Assembly (NCBI GenBank): GCA_030652255.1
Contig: JAUSAZ010000047.1
Span: 1-64,000 of the forward strand
Direction of reading: 5' to 3'
Length of the DNA: 64,000 nucleotides
From: Myxococcales bacterium
GTDB taxonomy: Bacteria; Myxococcota_A; Polyangia; Polyangiales; Ga0077539
The notes beneath the pieces are model-generated. The model was given only the letters and a program-made list of their open reading frames with translations, was not told where the DNA came from and ran no database searches. A program made the position numbers and the translations under genes. Below, piece after piece: positions 41,535 through 49,844 of this stretch. How positions within the stretch are numbered: position 1 is the stretch's first letter; every line of letters starts with the position of its first letter.

Positions 41535-42391
41535 GTCCCCTCCTGCCGCAGGTCGTCCCCGCCGAGCTCCACCCACCACTCGCACCCGCGGGCCTCCTGC
41601 GCCGCGAGCCGCGAGGCCAGCCGGTCGTCGACGTAGCGCGCGCGGAACGCCACCGCGTCGAGGTTGGTCACCACCACGGTGACCGCGCCGGGGCAGGTCG
41701 CGCAGTCGGTCCGCTCGCAGAGCAGCCCCGCGATGCGCGCTCCCGCCCGGTCGCCCTCCTCCAGCCCCGCCTCGTCGACGGCGAGCAGCTGCACTGCGCC
41801 GAGCAGGGCCCGGGGGCCCGTCTCCCACGAGGCGAGGGCGGCGACCTCCCGGGCCCGCACGAAGCGCGCGCGCCGGCTCCACCGGGTCACGAGCCGCGCC
41901 GCGGCGGTCGACTTCCCCACGCCGGGCGGGCCCGCGAGCACCACCACGAGCGGCTGGGGGAGGGCGCCGTGCTGCCGGGTCGCCGCCCGCCACGCGAGGG
42001 CGCGCTCGATCGCGACGAGGGCCATGGTCGGGCGCTCGACCCGCTCGGCGAGGGCGACGGCGCGCAGCTCCGGGTGCCGGGGCACACCGCGGTCGTCGGC
42101 GCGCAGCCCCAGCTCCCGGCGGATGCGGGCGGCCTCGAGGGCAGCGAGCTCGCCGCGTCGGGCCTCGATGTCGGGCGCAGCGAGGGCGTGCCGGGCGAGG
42201 GGCACCACCCGGTCGAGCACGGCGCCGAGGGCGGCCGCGTGGTCGCCGGGCGCGGGGTAGGGCGCCGGGGCGTAGGGCGCGAGCCGCAGGGTGTTGGGCT
42301 GCGGGGCGCTCGGCGCGGGGGCCGCCCGGGATTCCTCGGGCGCGTGGGTGCTGTGCGGCGGGGGCGCGTGGCCGTCGTCGGGCGGAATCAT
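41531..42391 (-). CDS. DnaC-like AAA+ helicase loader
   Basis: A 286-residue protein. The Pro-rich N-terminus (1-50) is disordered. The ATPase domain has Walker A AGPPGVGKST (153-162), Walker B LLAVDEAG (202-209), a VVVTNLDAVAFRARYVDDRLASRL sensor/arginine-finger region typical of DnaC and IstB proteins. It should load the host replicative helicase at the phage origin, in the lambda P role. Translated directly after the initiator gene. Confidence 0.75.
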   Translation of the reverse strand: MIPPDDGHAPPPHSTHAPEESRAAPAPSAPQPNTLRLAPYAPAPYPAPGDHAAALGAVLDRVVPLARHALAAPDIEARRGELAALEAARIRRELGLRADDRGVPRHPELRAVALAERVERPTMALVAIERALAWRAATRQHGALPQPLVVVLAGPPGVGKSTAAARLVTRWSRRARFVRAREVAALASWETGPRALLGAVQLLAVDEAGLEEGDRAGARIAGLLCERTDCATCPGAVTVVVTNLDAVAFRARYVDDRLASRLAAQEARGCEWWVELGGDDLRQEGT

Positions 42392-43590
42392 CGGGAGGCT
42401 CCTGCGGTGGCGGGGGCGGACGTGGGGGTCGGGAGCGCGGCGACGCGGGCGCGCGCCTCGGCGACGGTGAGGCCGGTCTGGGCGTGGAAGGCCGCGTCGC
42501 GGTCGCTGCCGTCGGTCGGCGCCTTCCAGCGCAGCCCGAGGCGGCCGGCGAGGGTGGCGTGCTCGAAGGCGCTGCGCGGGGCGGCGGGCTGCGGGCCCGA
42601 GGCGGCGCGGGCGGGGGCGAGTCGGGGCGCTGCAGCGTCCGGCGGCGGGCGACCCTTGGCGCTCCAATCCCGAGCCAGCGCCATCGCGCTGCGCAGCCCC
42701 GACGAGCACGCCCAGGTCAGCCCCAGCGTCGGGCAGTGGGCCATCGCGCCGGCCGCGAGCCACTCGCCGACGAGGGTCCACTCCGCCAGGGTCGGGTAGG
42801 CCTTCACCATCGCGACCAGCGGCACCGCGGTCTTCTTGTCGATGTCCCGGGCCTCGCCGCGGACGAACCGACCCGCCGACGGGGCGGCCAGCGCGTCGAG
42901 CGCCTCGCCGATGGTGAACGGCAGGGCCCGGGGCGGGGCGGCCTTCGCCGGCTTCGGGTCCGGCGCGCCGAGGTCGAGCAGGTTCGGCTGACGGGGCGCG
43001 CCGTCGGGGAGCGGGCTCGGCCCGCGACCGACGCCCCCGGCAGGGGAGGGGGGTGGTGAGGGAGTAAGAGGGAGAGGGGGAGCGGGGGAGAGGGAGGGAG
43101 GGGGGGCGGCAGGGGGGGCCGAACCCGTTACATCCGACGCCGTCGAACCCGTTACCGAACCGCTACCGACCGTAGAAACGCCAGCGTTTACAGTGGGTTC
43201 ACCCGTTACAGCGCCCGTTACCGGGCCGTTTCCGACCGTCGCATCCGCCGCCCGGGCCCGGGTCCGTCGCACCCGCTCGGCCGCGCTCATCCCACCGCGG
43301 GCGCCCCGAGGCGACCCAACGAGCAGGCACACCCGCGCGGCTTCGACCCGCAGCAGGGCCGCGCTCTCCATCCGAGCGAGGAGGGGCGCGGCCTCGTCCC
43401 GCGAGCAGCCGAGCGCCGCCGCGGCCGCGGCCGCCCCGTCGAGCCCGTGCGCCGCGACGTCCCCGGCCGCGTCCATGAAGTCGAGCAGCATCCGGTAGAC
43501 GCCGCGCAACTCCAGCGGGGCCGCGCGGAAGCGGAGGTCAGCCTGCAGGGCGCCGACGAGGGCAGGCGCCTTGGCGATGCGGTCACCCAT
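42388..43590 (-). CDS. Replication initiator (lambda O-like position)
   Basis: A 400-residue protein. Residues 1-105 look like a winged-helix domain (PALVGALQADLRFRAAPLEL, GVYRMLLDFMDAAGDVAAHG, LLARMESAALLRVE). Residues 115-235 are a linker rich in Val-Thr-Gly, then Pro/Ser. Residues 245-400 are helical (VAMVKAYPTLAEWTLVGEWL). The VTG part is encoded by iterated DNA (43124-43221) that I read as the origin. Two seven-G tracts (43100-43106 and 43112-43118) lie in the Pro-rich linker. Followed by the loader gene as in O-P pairs. Confidence 0.65.
   Translation of the reverse strand: MGDRIAKAPALVGALQADLRFRAAPLELRGVYRMLLDFMDAAGDVAAHGLDGAAAAAAALGCSRDEAAPLLARMESAALLRVEAARVCLLVGSPRGARGGMSAAERVRRTRARAADATVGNGPVTGAVTGEPTVNAGVSTVGSGSVTGSTASDVTGSAPPAAPPPSLSPAPPLPLTPSPPPSPAGGVGRGPSPLPDGAPRQPNLLDLGAPDPKPAKAAPPRALPFTIGEALDALAAPSAGRFVRGEARDIDKKTAVPLVAMVKAYPTLAEWTLVGEWLAAGAMAHCPTLGLTWACSSGLRSAMALARDWSAKGRPPPDAAAPRLAPARAASGPQPAAPRSAFEHATLAGRLGLRWKAPTDGSDRDAAFHAQTGLTVAEARARVAALPTPTSAPATAGASR
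43124..43221. other. Predicted replication origin: four iterons and a central dyad
   Basis: CCCGTTAC occurs four times in one orientation, at 43124-43131, 43148-43155, 43202-43209 and 43214-43221. Between the pairs is the perfect inverted repeat AAACGC-CA-GCGTTT (43176-43189), in unusually AT-rich sequence. Degenerate copies (AACCGCTAC) lie near 43158. On the coding strand each iteron is GTAACGGG, giving Val-Thr-Gly with the otherwise avoided codon GTA. An origin of iterons inside the initiator gene is the lambda arrangement. Confidence 0.6.
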
Positions 43591-43595
43591 AACCG

Positions 43596-44117
43596 CTACG
43601 CGACCTCCTCGACTTCGCCGCGGTTGATCGCCTCGATGTAGTCGCTGAGCTCAGGCTCCTCCCGGAACCACTCGCCGCTCACCCGAAGGTGCGCGAACTT
43701 CGCGTGCAACCGGCGTTCGTCCTCCATCGACCCACGGATCAACGCCCGGACGTACAGGCGGTCGGCGTTGGCGGTCTGGAGCGTCGCGACTCGCGTCTCG
43801 ATATCGGTGGTCCAGCCGATCTTGATCCGCTCGCCGCCGACGGAGACGAAGTAGACCGCCGGCCCGTGCACGAGCGAGGCGACGTAGGGGAGCGGTACAG
43901 CGACGGTCTTCCACAGCTCGCGCGGGAAGAACCCCGCGGCGACCAGCTCGTGCTGAGCCCGGCGTCGCTCGCCTTCCGATAGCCCGCAGCGCTCACCGGT
44001 CTGGGTGACGTACTCACCGACCGGCCCGGTGGCCTGCTCGAGGAAACTGAGCTTGGCGCTGTTCGAGAGCGCCAGAAACCTCGGGTTCGTCCAGAGCCGC
44101 GAATCAATCGATCGCAT
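43596..44117 (-). CDS. T5orf172/GIY-YIG-type domain protein
   Basis: A 173-residue protein. Residues 1-80 are a helical/HTH-like domain (RFLALSNSAKLSFLEQA, CGLSEGERRRAQHELV). Residues 86-150 match the T5orf172 (MUG113) variant of GIY-YIG: AVYFVSVGGERIKIGWTTDI, RVATLQTANADRL, DERRLHAKFAHLRVSGEWF. It may be a nuclease or DNA-binding helper at replication. Located directly next to the initiator/origin. Confidence 0.75.
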   Translation of the reverse strand: MRSIDSRLWTNPRFLALSNSAKLSFLEQATGPVGEYVTQTGERCGLSEGERRRAQHELVAAGFFPRELWKTVAVPLPYVASLVHGPAVYFVSVGGERIKIGWTTDIETRVATLQTANADRLYVRALIRGSMEDERRLHAKFAHLRVSGEWFREEPELSDYIEAINRGEVEEVA

Positions 44118-44643
44118 GAAGACCTCCCGCCCGATGGCCGCACCGCGCGGCCCCGTCGGACGAATCGAAGGGTACTGGTCGGCTCGACGCCGCTGCCCTC
44201 CGCGGCCGGGGGATGCGGGCGCCCGCCGCGCGCAGGTCCCGAAGCGTCACCAGCCGGGCGACGGCGGTCGCGCGGGTCGCCCGTTCCCGCGCCAGCAGGA
44301 GCTGCGCGGCCTGGCGGTGGGCGGTGCAGAGCGAGACCAGCTCGGAGGCAGTGCCGGGTCGCACACGCGCCGCGGCCGCACCACACACCGGGCAGCGGCA
44401 CGCCGCGGCGAGGGCCCGGCGCTCGGCCAGCGCGACGATCGCGGCCACGGCCTCGTCGACGAACAGCTCCGGGTGACGCGCCCGGTGGGTGTGCACGTCC
44501 TGGCGGCAGCGGGCGCAGAGCGGTCGTAGCGCCTCCGGGAGGCGGACGTTCCAGCGCGCGCTCGTGCCGTCGCACCCGGGGATCGGGCACGCCGCGTCCG
44601 GGTCGTAACGATCGAACATCCAGCCGTTCGCCGGGAGGTTCAT
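44104..44643 (-). CDS. Zinc-binding early protein
   Basis: A 179-residue protein with CPIPGCDGTSARW (19-31), PLCARCRQDVHTHRARH (45-61) and CRCPVCGAAA (85-95), three Cys/His clusters suggestive of zinc ribbons; the tail is Arg-rich. It overlaps the next gene by 14 bases. It could bind nucleic acid; not recognised. Confidence 0.55.
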   Translation of the reverse strand: MNLPANGWMFDRYDPDAACPIPGCDGTSARWNVRLPEALRPLCARCRQDVHTHRARHPELFVDEAVAAIVALAERRALAAACRCPVCGAAAARVRPGTASELVSLCTAHRQAAQLLLARERATRATAVARLVTLRDLRAAGARIPRPRRAAASSRPVPFDSSDGAARCGHRAGGLHAID

Positions 44644-45179
44644 CCGAAGAGCCCCCGTTGCTCGGCCGGCGCCGGGGCGACAGGCTTCGGGGCCTCGGGC
44701 TCCGCGCGGCGGGTCGGCGTACGGTCGGCGGCGAGCGCCGCGATGAACCGATGGCGCGGGTGCGCGGGCGGCGCGGCGGGGATCACCGCATCGAGCGGCA
44801 CCCGGTGGTACGCGGCCAGCGCGGCGTCGCCGCGGGGGTGCCGGTGCAGGATCGCCCAGGCGTCGGCCCAGCGCTGCGCCTCGGCGCGCAGGGCCCCGGC
44901 GAGCCCGGGGTGCGTGTCCTCGATGAGCGCCGGGTCGGTGGCGGCGGGGCCGTCGAACACCACGCCCACGTGCAGGTACCAGTACTCCCGGGTCTCGCGC
45001 ACCGAGCGCCCGCCCTCCTGCCAGGCGCAGTCCTCGAGCTGCTGCTCGCGCCGATGGGCGACGGCCACGAGGCCCGGCGTCGACGGCGCGAGGCGCACGC
45101 ACACCGCGCGCAGCACCGCGCCGAGCACGTCGTCGGAGGCCGCGGCGAGGGAGGCGCTCGACAGGTGGGGCGTGCTCAC
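44640..45179 (-). CDS. Unknown early protein
   Basis: A 179-residue protein, GTG start overlapping the methylase stop. Segments REYWYLHVGVVFDGPAATDP and RHRFIAALAADR suggest a folded alpha/beta core; the C-terminus (PVAPAPAEQRGLFG) is flexible and has a QRGLFG end reminiscent of beta-clamp-binding peptides (QxxLF). Confidence 0.5.
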   Translation of the reverse strand: MSTPHLSSASLAAASDDVLGAVLRAVCVRLAPSTPGLVAVAHRREQQLEDCAWQEGGRSVRETREYWYLHVGVVFDGPAATDPALIEDTHPGLAGALRAEAQRWADAWAILHRHPRGDAALAAYHRVPLDAVIPAAPPAHPRHRFIAALAADRTPTRRAEPEAPKPVAPAPAEQRGLFG

Positions 45180-47830
45180 GTCGGCGCGCCCCCCGCGTCG
45201 GCGGCGTCCGTCACCAGCGCCGCGTCGAGGTCGAAGAGCGTCGGCACCGCGGCCTGCCGCTCGGCAGCCTGGGTGTAGAAGACCATGTCGTCGAAGTAGC
45301 GCTCGGACAGCTCGTGCCCGCGGCCGCGCCGCCCGAGGGTCACCGCGCGCGAGGGCACGGTGCCGATGCCCGCGAACGGGTCGAACACCACGTCCCCAGG
45401 ATTGGAGTACTGGCGGATGACCCGATCGACGATGTCGAACTGAAACGGGCACAAATGGAGCTCCCGCCCCTTCGCGGCCTGCGCCCCGTTGAGCGTCCGC
45501 ATTCGCGTCACGTCGGTCCAGACGTGCTCCGACCACGACTGCGGCTGGAGCAGGGAGAAGTCGACGGGCAGGGCACCGCGCTCCTCGAGGGCCCGGTTGA
45601 GTGCGACGTGGTGCTCGTAGTCGTAGACCTCGGAGAGGTTCCAGCGCCGGAAGAGCTTGAAGATCTGCGCGTGCGTGAGGCCGCGCAGGTCGTCGGCCGA
45701 GAGCAGCCGGTCGCCCGACGAGCGGTGGAAGCCCGACGCGTCGATCTGCCAGCGGGAGAGCGAGTACTCCTCCTTCAGCTTCACCACCGGCACGTCGGCG
45801 TAGCCCTTCGAGCGGTCGCTCTGGGGCTTGCGGAAGAGCAGCAAGTACTCCGGCACGCCCACGCCCTGGCGCGAGCCGTCCTTGCACTGCTCGGTGTAGG
45901 CGAGCCGGTAGGTCTGGTTGTTCTCCCGGACGACGTCGGTGACGATCGTGACCATCCCCAGGAGCGCGAAGCCGTGGCGGGTGTAGTGCGCGATGCAGTC
46001 GGCGTGGAACGGGTAGAGCGTCTGGAAGCCGAGGCCGTTGATGCCCCCCGGGACGATGCGATCCTTGACGTGCACCGCGAGGATGCGGCCCGGCTGGAGC
46101 ACCCGGAGCAGCTCCGGCGTGAGGTGGTCCATCTGCCGGAAGAAGTGCGCCGGGTCGTCGGTGTGTCCGAAGTCGTAGAAGCTGGAGCAGTACTCGTACT
46201 GGTTGCCAAAGGGGATGCTGGTGCAGATGAGGCCGACGCTGTCGGCCGCCATGCACCGCGTCTCCATCACCGTGTCGTTGTTCACGACCACACATCGGCT
46301 GGTCACCACCTCGCGCCGGGCGACGGTCGTCGCGCGGCCGAGCAGCGCGTGCATCGCCGACCGGGCGAGCCCGTAGGTGCGGACGAGGTTCGTCATCGTC
46401 GCGACGAGCTCGTCGTGCGCGCGCCACTTCCTTTCCAGGTCGCGCCGGATCGCGGCCTGCGCCGCGGTGAGGACGATGTGGACGCGGCAGAGGTGGAGCT
46501 GAAGGAATCGGTAGATGCGGTGGATGGCCTGGATGAAGGGCGCGAACTTGTAGTCCACGCCCGCGAACACCATCGTCGCGCACTGCTGGAGGTTGACCCC
46601 CGCGCCGTACATCACGGGCTTCGAGAGGAAGACGCTCGTCTCCCGCGCCTTCCACCGCTCGACCCGCGTCTCGCGTTCGTCGATGTCCAGTCCACCGAAC
46701 ATCGACGAGCAGGCGATGCCCTCCGCGGCGAGGGCCGCCTCGATCGCATCCTGCTCGTCGTTGAGGTCGCACCACACCACGACCTGGTCCGAGAGTCCGG
46801 TGCGTGCGTGGGGCGTGTCGCCCTCGCCAACGGGGTTGGTGCGCAGCGCGCGCACGAGGTCGAGCACCTTCGCCACCCGCGCGTCGAGGCTGCCGCGCCG
46901 CTCCCGAGAGGCCTCGACGATGCCCGCGGCCGGGTCGGCGAGCAGCCGCGCCTGCCCGCTGCGCTCGATCCCGGCGCGGGCGTGGTCGGAGGGCAGCTCG
47001 TGCCAGTGCACCTCCAGCGGCGGAAGCACGTAGCCCTCGTCGGAGTACCCGAGGTCCGAGGGCTTCGTGATGAAGAGCGCCCAGGACGCGACCCACGCCC
47101 AGAACTCGGCCTCCTTGTGCGGGTGCAGCTTGAGGTTGTCGGCCTTCGTCGAGTCGCGCTTGAACCACCGCGTCTTCGCGGCGCCGATGTCCATCACCCC
47201 GAGGAAGGCGGCGTAGACCAGGAGCTCGATGTACTCGTTCGGCGCCGGCGTCGCCGAGGCGATGAAGCGGTAGCGGATCGCCTCGGCACCCTCGAAGAGG
47301 GACATGAACTCGCGGAACATCTTCGTCGCGCCGCCGCCGCGCAGGCACTGCACCTCGTCGAGCGAGACGACGACGAAGCGCCGCGGGTCGACCTTTCCGT
47401 CGCGCACCGCCTCGTAGTGGGTGATGCAGGCGCCCGACTCCGGCACCTCCGCGTCGGTGCGCACGGAGGTGAGCGGGACCCCCAGCGTGGCGGCGTCGCG
47501 CATGAACTCCGCGCGCACCCCGATGGGCGCCACGATCAGCCCGCGGCCCCCCTCCCGCGCGAGCACCTGCCGCACGAGCTCGAGGTGCTGGAAGGTCTTG
47601 CCCAGCCCGAACGATTCGAAGAGGGCGGCGCACCCGCGGGCGAGCGCCCAGCCGACGGCGTCGCGCTGGAAGGGGAAGAGGATCGCCGAGATCGCCTCCG
47701 CGACGAACCCGCCCGAGGGCGCTTCGACGCGCTTGGCGGCGATGAAGGCCTCGTAGGGGTCGACCCCCTCGGGCGCCTCGTGGTGCCGGTCCGATTGTGC
47801 CGCTGCGGAGGCCGTGTATGCTTCGTCCAT
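45176..47830 (-). CDS. SNF2-like helicase fused to N4/N6 DNA methyltransferase
   Basis: An 884-residue protein. Residues 40-500 are an SF2/SNF2 motor: FGLGKT (74-79) in place of classical Walker A, LDEVQ (157-161), ASATP (191-195) and QAIHRIYR (434-441). Residues 510-850 are an amino-methyltransferase: the catalytic motif reads TSIPF (537-541) instead of SPPY, and DPFAGIGT (817-824) binds AdoMet. Phages carry this fusion as a translocating methylase, probably for self-protection from restriction. The C-terminal VPTLFDL is a clamp-like motif. Confidence 0.8.
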   Translation of the reverse strand: MDEAYTASAAAQSDRHHEAPEGVDPYEAFIAAKRVEAPSGGFVAEAISAILFPFQRDAVGWALARGCAALFESFGLGKTFQHLELVRQVLAREGGRGLIVAPIGVRAEFMRDAATLGVPLTSVRTDAEVPESGACITHYEAVRDGKVDPRRFVVVSLDEVQCLRGGGATKMFREFMSLFEGAEAIRYRFIASATPAPNEYIELLVYAAFLGVMDIGAAKTRWFKRDSTKADNLKLHPHKEAEFWAWVASWALFITKPSDLGYSDEGYVLPPLEVHWHELPSDHARAGIERSGQARLLADPAAGIVEASRERRGSLDARVAKVLDLVRALRTNPVGEGDTPHARTGLSDQVVVWCDLNDEQDAIEAALAAEGIACSSMFGGLDIDERETRVERWKARETSVFLSKPVMYGAGVNLQQCATMVFAGVDYKFAPFIQAIHRIYRFLQLHLCRVHIVLTAAQAAIRRDLERKWRAHDELVATMTNLVRTYGLARSAMHALLGRATTVARREVVTSRCVVVNNDTVMETRCMAADSVGLICTSIPFGNQYEYCSSFYDFGHTDDPAHFFRQMDHLTPELLRVLQPGRILAVHVKDRIVPGGINGLGFQTLYPFHADCIAHYTRHGFALLGMVTIVTDVVRENNQTYRLAYTEQCKDGSRQGVGVPEYLLLFRKPQSDRSKGYADVPVVKLKEEYSLSRWQIDASGFHRSSGDRLLSADDLRGLTHAQIFKLFRRWNLSEVYDYEHHVALNRALEERGALPVDFSLLQPQSWSEHVWTDVTRMRTLNGAQAAKGRELHLCPFQFDIVDRVIRQYSNPGDVVFDPFAGIGTVPSRAVTLGRRGRGHELSERYFDDMVFYTQAAERQAAVPTLFDLDAALVTDAADAGGAPT

Positions 47831-47857
47831 CGAACTGCGTGTCCTTTCGCGGGGAGA

Positions 47858-48085
47858 TCAGGGCCTCAGCGGTTGCCGCCGCTGGGGCCCGTCCGTTGCG
47901 GGGGTGGAGAGGTCGCGGCGCGCCCGGCGGAGCGCGGCCGTGGTGGTGAGGTCGCGGTCGCTCGCGGCGTTGCCGCGCGTGTCGTCCCAGCGCCCGGGGC
48001 GCCGCGGGCTCGCGACGATCCCCACCGCGGCGAGGTCGCGCTCGTCGTCGGGGGTGAGCGCGGGCGGCTGCGCGTCGGGCTTCAC
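47858..48085 (-). CDS. Small unknown protein
   Basis: A 75-residue protein from GTG in a GTGA overlap (KPDAQPPALTPDDERDLAAV...). Charged and likely partly disordered. Separated from the helicase-methylase gene by 27 bases. Confidence 0.45.
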   Translation of the reverse strand: MKPDAQPPALTPDDERDLAAVGIVASPRRPGRWDDTRGNAASDRDLTTTAALRRARRDLSTPATDGPQRRQPLRP

Positions 48086-48876
48086 CGGGCACCGCCCATC
48101 GCGGGCGCGAGCGACGCCGCGTGGCGGCGGCCCTTCGGGGTGAGGGTCAGCTCGCCCGTGCCGGTGCGGGTGCACCACCCGCGCTCCACGAGGCCGTCGC
48201 GGCCGCAGAGCTTCGCCTGCACCGCGTTGCTGTTCGGGTAGCGGTCGACGTAGCCCGCGAGGCCAAAGCGCGCGGGCTCGCGCTCCCAGGCGCGCACGAC
48301 GAGGGCGGAGATCGCCACGGGGCCGTCGCCCAGCGAGGCGAGTGCGAGCAGGATGCCCTCGCGCACCGTGGTCCCGTCGCGCGCGGCGGTTGGCGCGGCG
48401 GCGCGGGCCTCGGCCGCCTCGAGGTAGGCCAGCAGCGTCTCGGGCGTCGCGCGGCCGCCTGCGAGGGTGGAGCGCGCGAAGACGCGGTGCCGGCTGCAGA
48501 GCAGGGCCAGGGTCTCCCGGGCCGGGTGCGTGCTCGGCAGGGACTCCGCGCGGGGATCGGTGCAGGGACCGACCGCGCAGGCCGGGGTCGCCGGGCGCGG
48601 CAGGGGCTCGGCCCAGGGCGAAGGCCGGTCGGGGGCGCGCAGCGTCGGCACGAGCGTGGCGTCTCCGGCGACGCGCGCGGTGGGGCGCTCGGCCGCGGGG
48701 ACGATGCGAGCGGCGGGGGTCGGCGGGGGCGCGAGCGTGGCGGGCGCAATCGGCGACGCTGCGCACCCGGCGCAGGGGAGCGTGCGGGTATGGCCGCGGT
48801 GCAGCTGTCCGTGGCCGTGCGGATCGAACGCGGGCGCGACGCGCCAGTGCCCGGGGGCGCCGAGGAGGTCGATCAT
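48082..48876 (-). CDS. Unknown protein with C-terminal winged-helix-like region
   Basis: A 264-residue protein. The N-terminal 110 residues are Pro/Ala/Thr-rich with some Cys (CAGC, CAVGPC) and His; the end (GILLALASLGDGPVAISALV, NAVQAKLCGRDGLVERGWCT, GELTLTPKGRRHA) resembles a winged helix. Co-translated with the PAPS-reductase-like gene. Confidence 0.5.
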   Translation of the reverse strand: MIDLLGAPGHWRVAPAFDPHGHGQLHRGHTRTLPCAGCAASPIAPATLAPPPTPAARIVPAAERPTARVAGDATLVPTLRAPDRPSPWAEPLPRPATPACAVGPCTDPRAESLPSTHPARETLALLCSRHRVFARSTLAGGRATPETLLAYLEAAEARAAAPTAARDGTTVREGILLALASLGDGPVAISALVVRAWEREPARFGLAGYVDRYPNSNAVQAKLCGRDGLVERGWCTRTGTGELTLTPKGRRHAASLAPAMGGAR

Positions 48877-49844
48877 GCGGCCCTCATCTCGGCGCCGAAG
48901 GCCCCGCGCTCGCAGGCGAGCCCGTGCGGCACGCCGCGGGCGAGCGCCCCGCAGGTGCACGGCGGCGGGTCCGCGGCGAGCGGCTTGCGCTTCGGGAAGT
49001 AGCTGCAATCGCAGGGGCGCGCGGGCGCCGCCGCCTCGGCTTCGATCGCGGCGCGCTTGCGCACGAGGCGCTTCGCGTCGGCCCAGAAGCGCTGGTGAGG
49101 GACGTGCTCGGTGGGCGCGATGCCCGCGCGCTGCATCTCCGCGAAGAGCGGCTCGAGCTCGGCGAGCGAGGTCCCGTCGATGATCGTGTAGCCGATGAAG
49201 TCCTCGGCGTACTTCGCCCTCTCCCAGAGGTCGGGGCGCGTGCAGTACACGCAGTACCAGTGCTGTCGGCCGGCCTTCAGGCACCCCGCGCAGTTGGCGT
49301 GCTTCCACGCGCTGTACGTCAGCGGCGGCGCGACGCCGATCTCTGCGGTCGAGTGGATGGTCCGCCGCCAGGTCGCGAGCGGGAAGTCGGTCGCGTAGCC
49401 GCGGGCGCCGAGGATGGACGCGCGACGCTGGATGCGGTCGGTCTCGCTCGCGTCGAAGCCGTAGTAGAGGGTCGCCGTGCCGGGCGGGCAGTGGACGTCG
49501 AGCCAGCGGTCGAAGGGCTCGGACTTGAGGCGATGCGTGCAGAGGACGTGGCCGTTGGCGCCCTTGAAGGCACCCGCCTCCATCACCACGTCGAACTGGT
49601 CCATCGTGTCCCAGCTCGCGTGGTTGGCCTGGGTGATCGGGACGCCGAGCGCCTTGCTCATCTCGCGGCCGAAGCGCTTCACGTCGGCGTCCTCCACCCG
49701 CGCGTGGATGTCGTGGTTGAGCAGCACCACGTCGTCGGGGCCGTAGCGGCGCACGACCTCGGTGGCGACGAGGGCCGACGAGTGCCCCTTGCTGAAGAGC
49801 ACCACGTGCCGCGCGAAGGCGAAGGTGAGCTGGGCCCGCGTCAC
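48873..49844 (-). CDS. PAPS-reductase-like (adenine nucleotide alpha hydrolase) protein
   Basis: A 323-residue protein, GTG start. The PP-loop region reads VVLFSKGHSSALVATEVVRR (14-33), followed by DDVVLLNHDI (37-46), as in phage PAPS-reductase-family proteins, although the loop has SKGHSS rather than SGGxDS. Two Cys groups (185/188/198/201 in NCAGC..YCVYC, and 278/280) may hold zinc or an iron-sulphur cluster. Members activate substrates with ATP in sulphur or nucleic-acid modification. It is coupled to a Mom-type gene, hinting at DNA modification. Confidence 0.7.
   Translation of the reverse strand: MTRAQLTFAFARHVVLFSKGHSSALVATEVVRRYGPDDVVLLNHDIHARVEDADVKRFGREMSKALGVPITQANHASWDTMDQFDVVMEAGAFKGANGHVLCTHRLKSEPFDRWLDVHCPPGTATLYYGFDASETDRIQRRASILGARGYATDFPLATWRRTIHSTAEIGVAPPLTYSAWKHANCAGCLKAGRQHWYCVYCTRPDLWERAKYAEDFIGYTIIDGTSLAELEPLFAEMQRAGIAPTEHVPHQRFWADAKRLVRKRAAIEAEAAAPARPCDCSYFPKRKPLAADPPPCTCGALARGVPHGLACERGAFGAEMRAA

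Noticed and set aside
44640..48092. A 1150-codon open frame on the minus strand
   Set aside because: Only its end (44640-45179) is a protein-like gene; the rest runs through the helicase-methylase gene in another frame and is Arg/Pro/His-rich noise from high GC at codon position three.
45314..48241. A 975-codon plus-strand open frame opposite the helicase-methylase
   Set aside because: Antisense shadow; its composition (Val/Glu/Arg/His/Asp repeats) mirrors the coding strand, and the minus-strand product has clear motifs.
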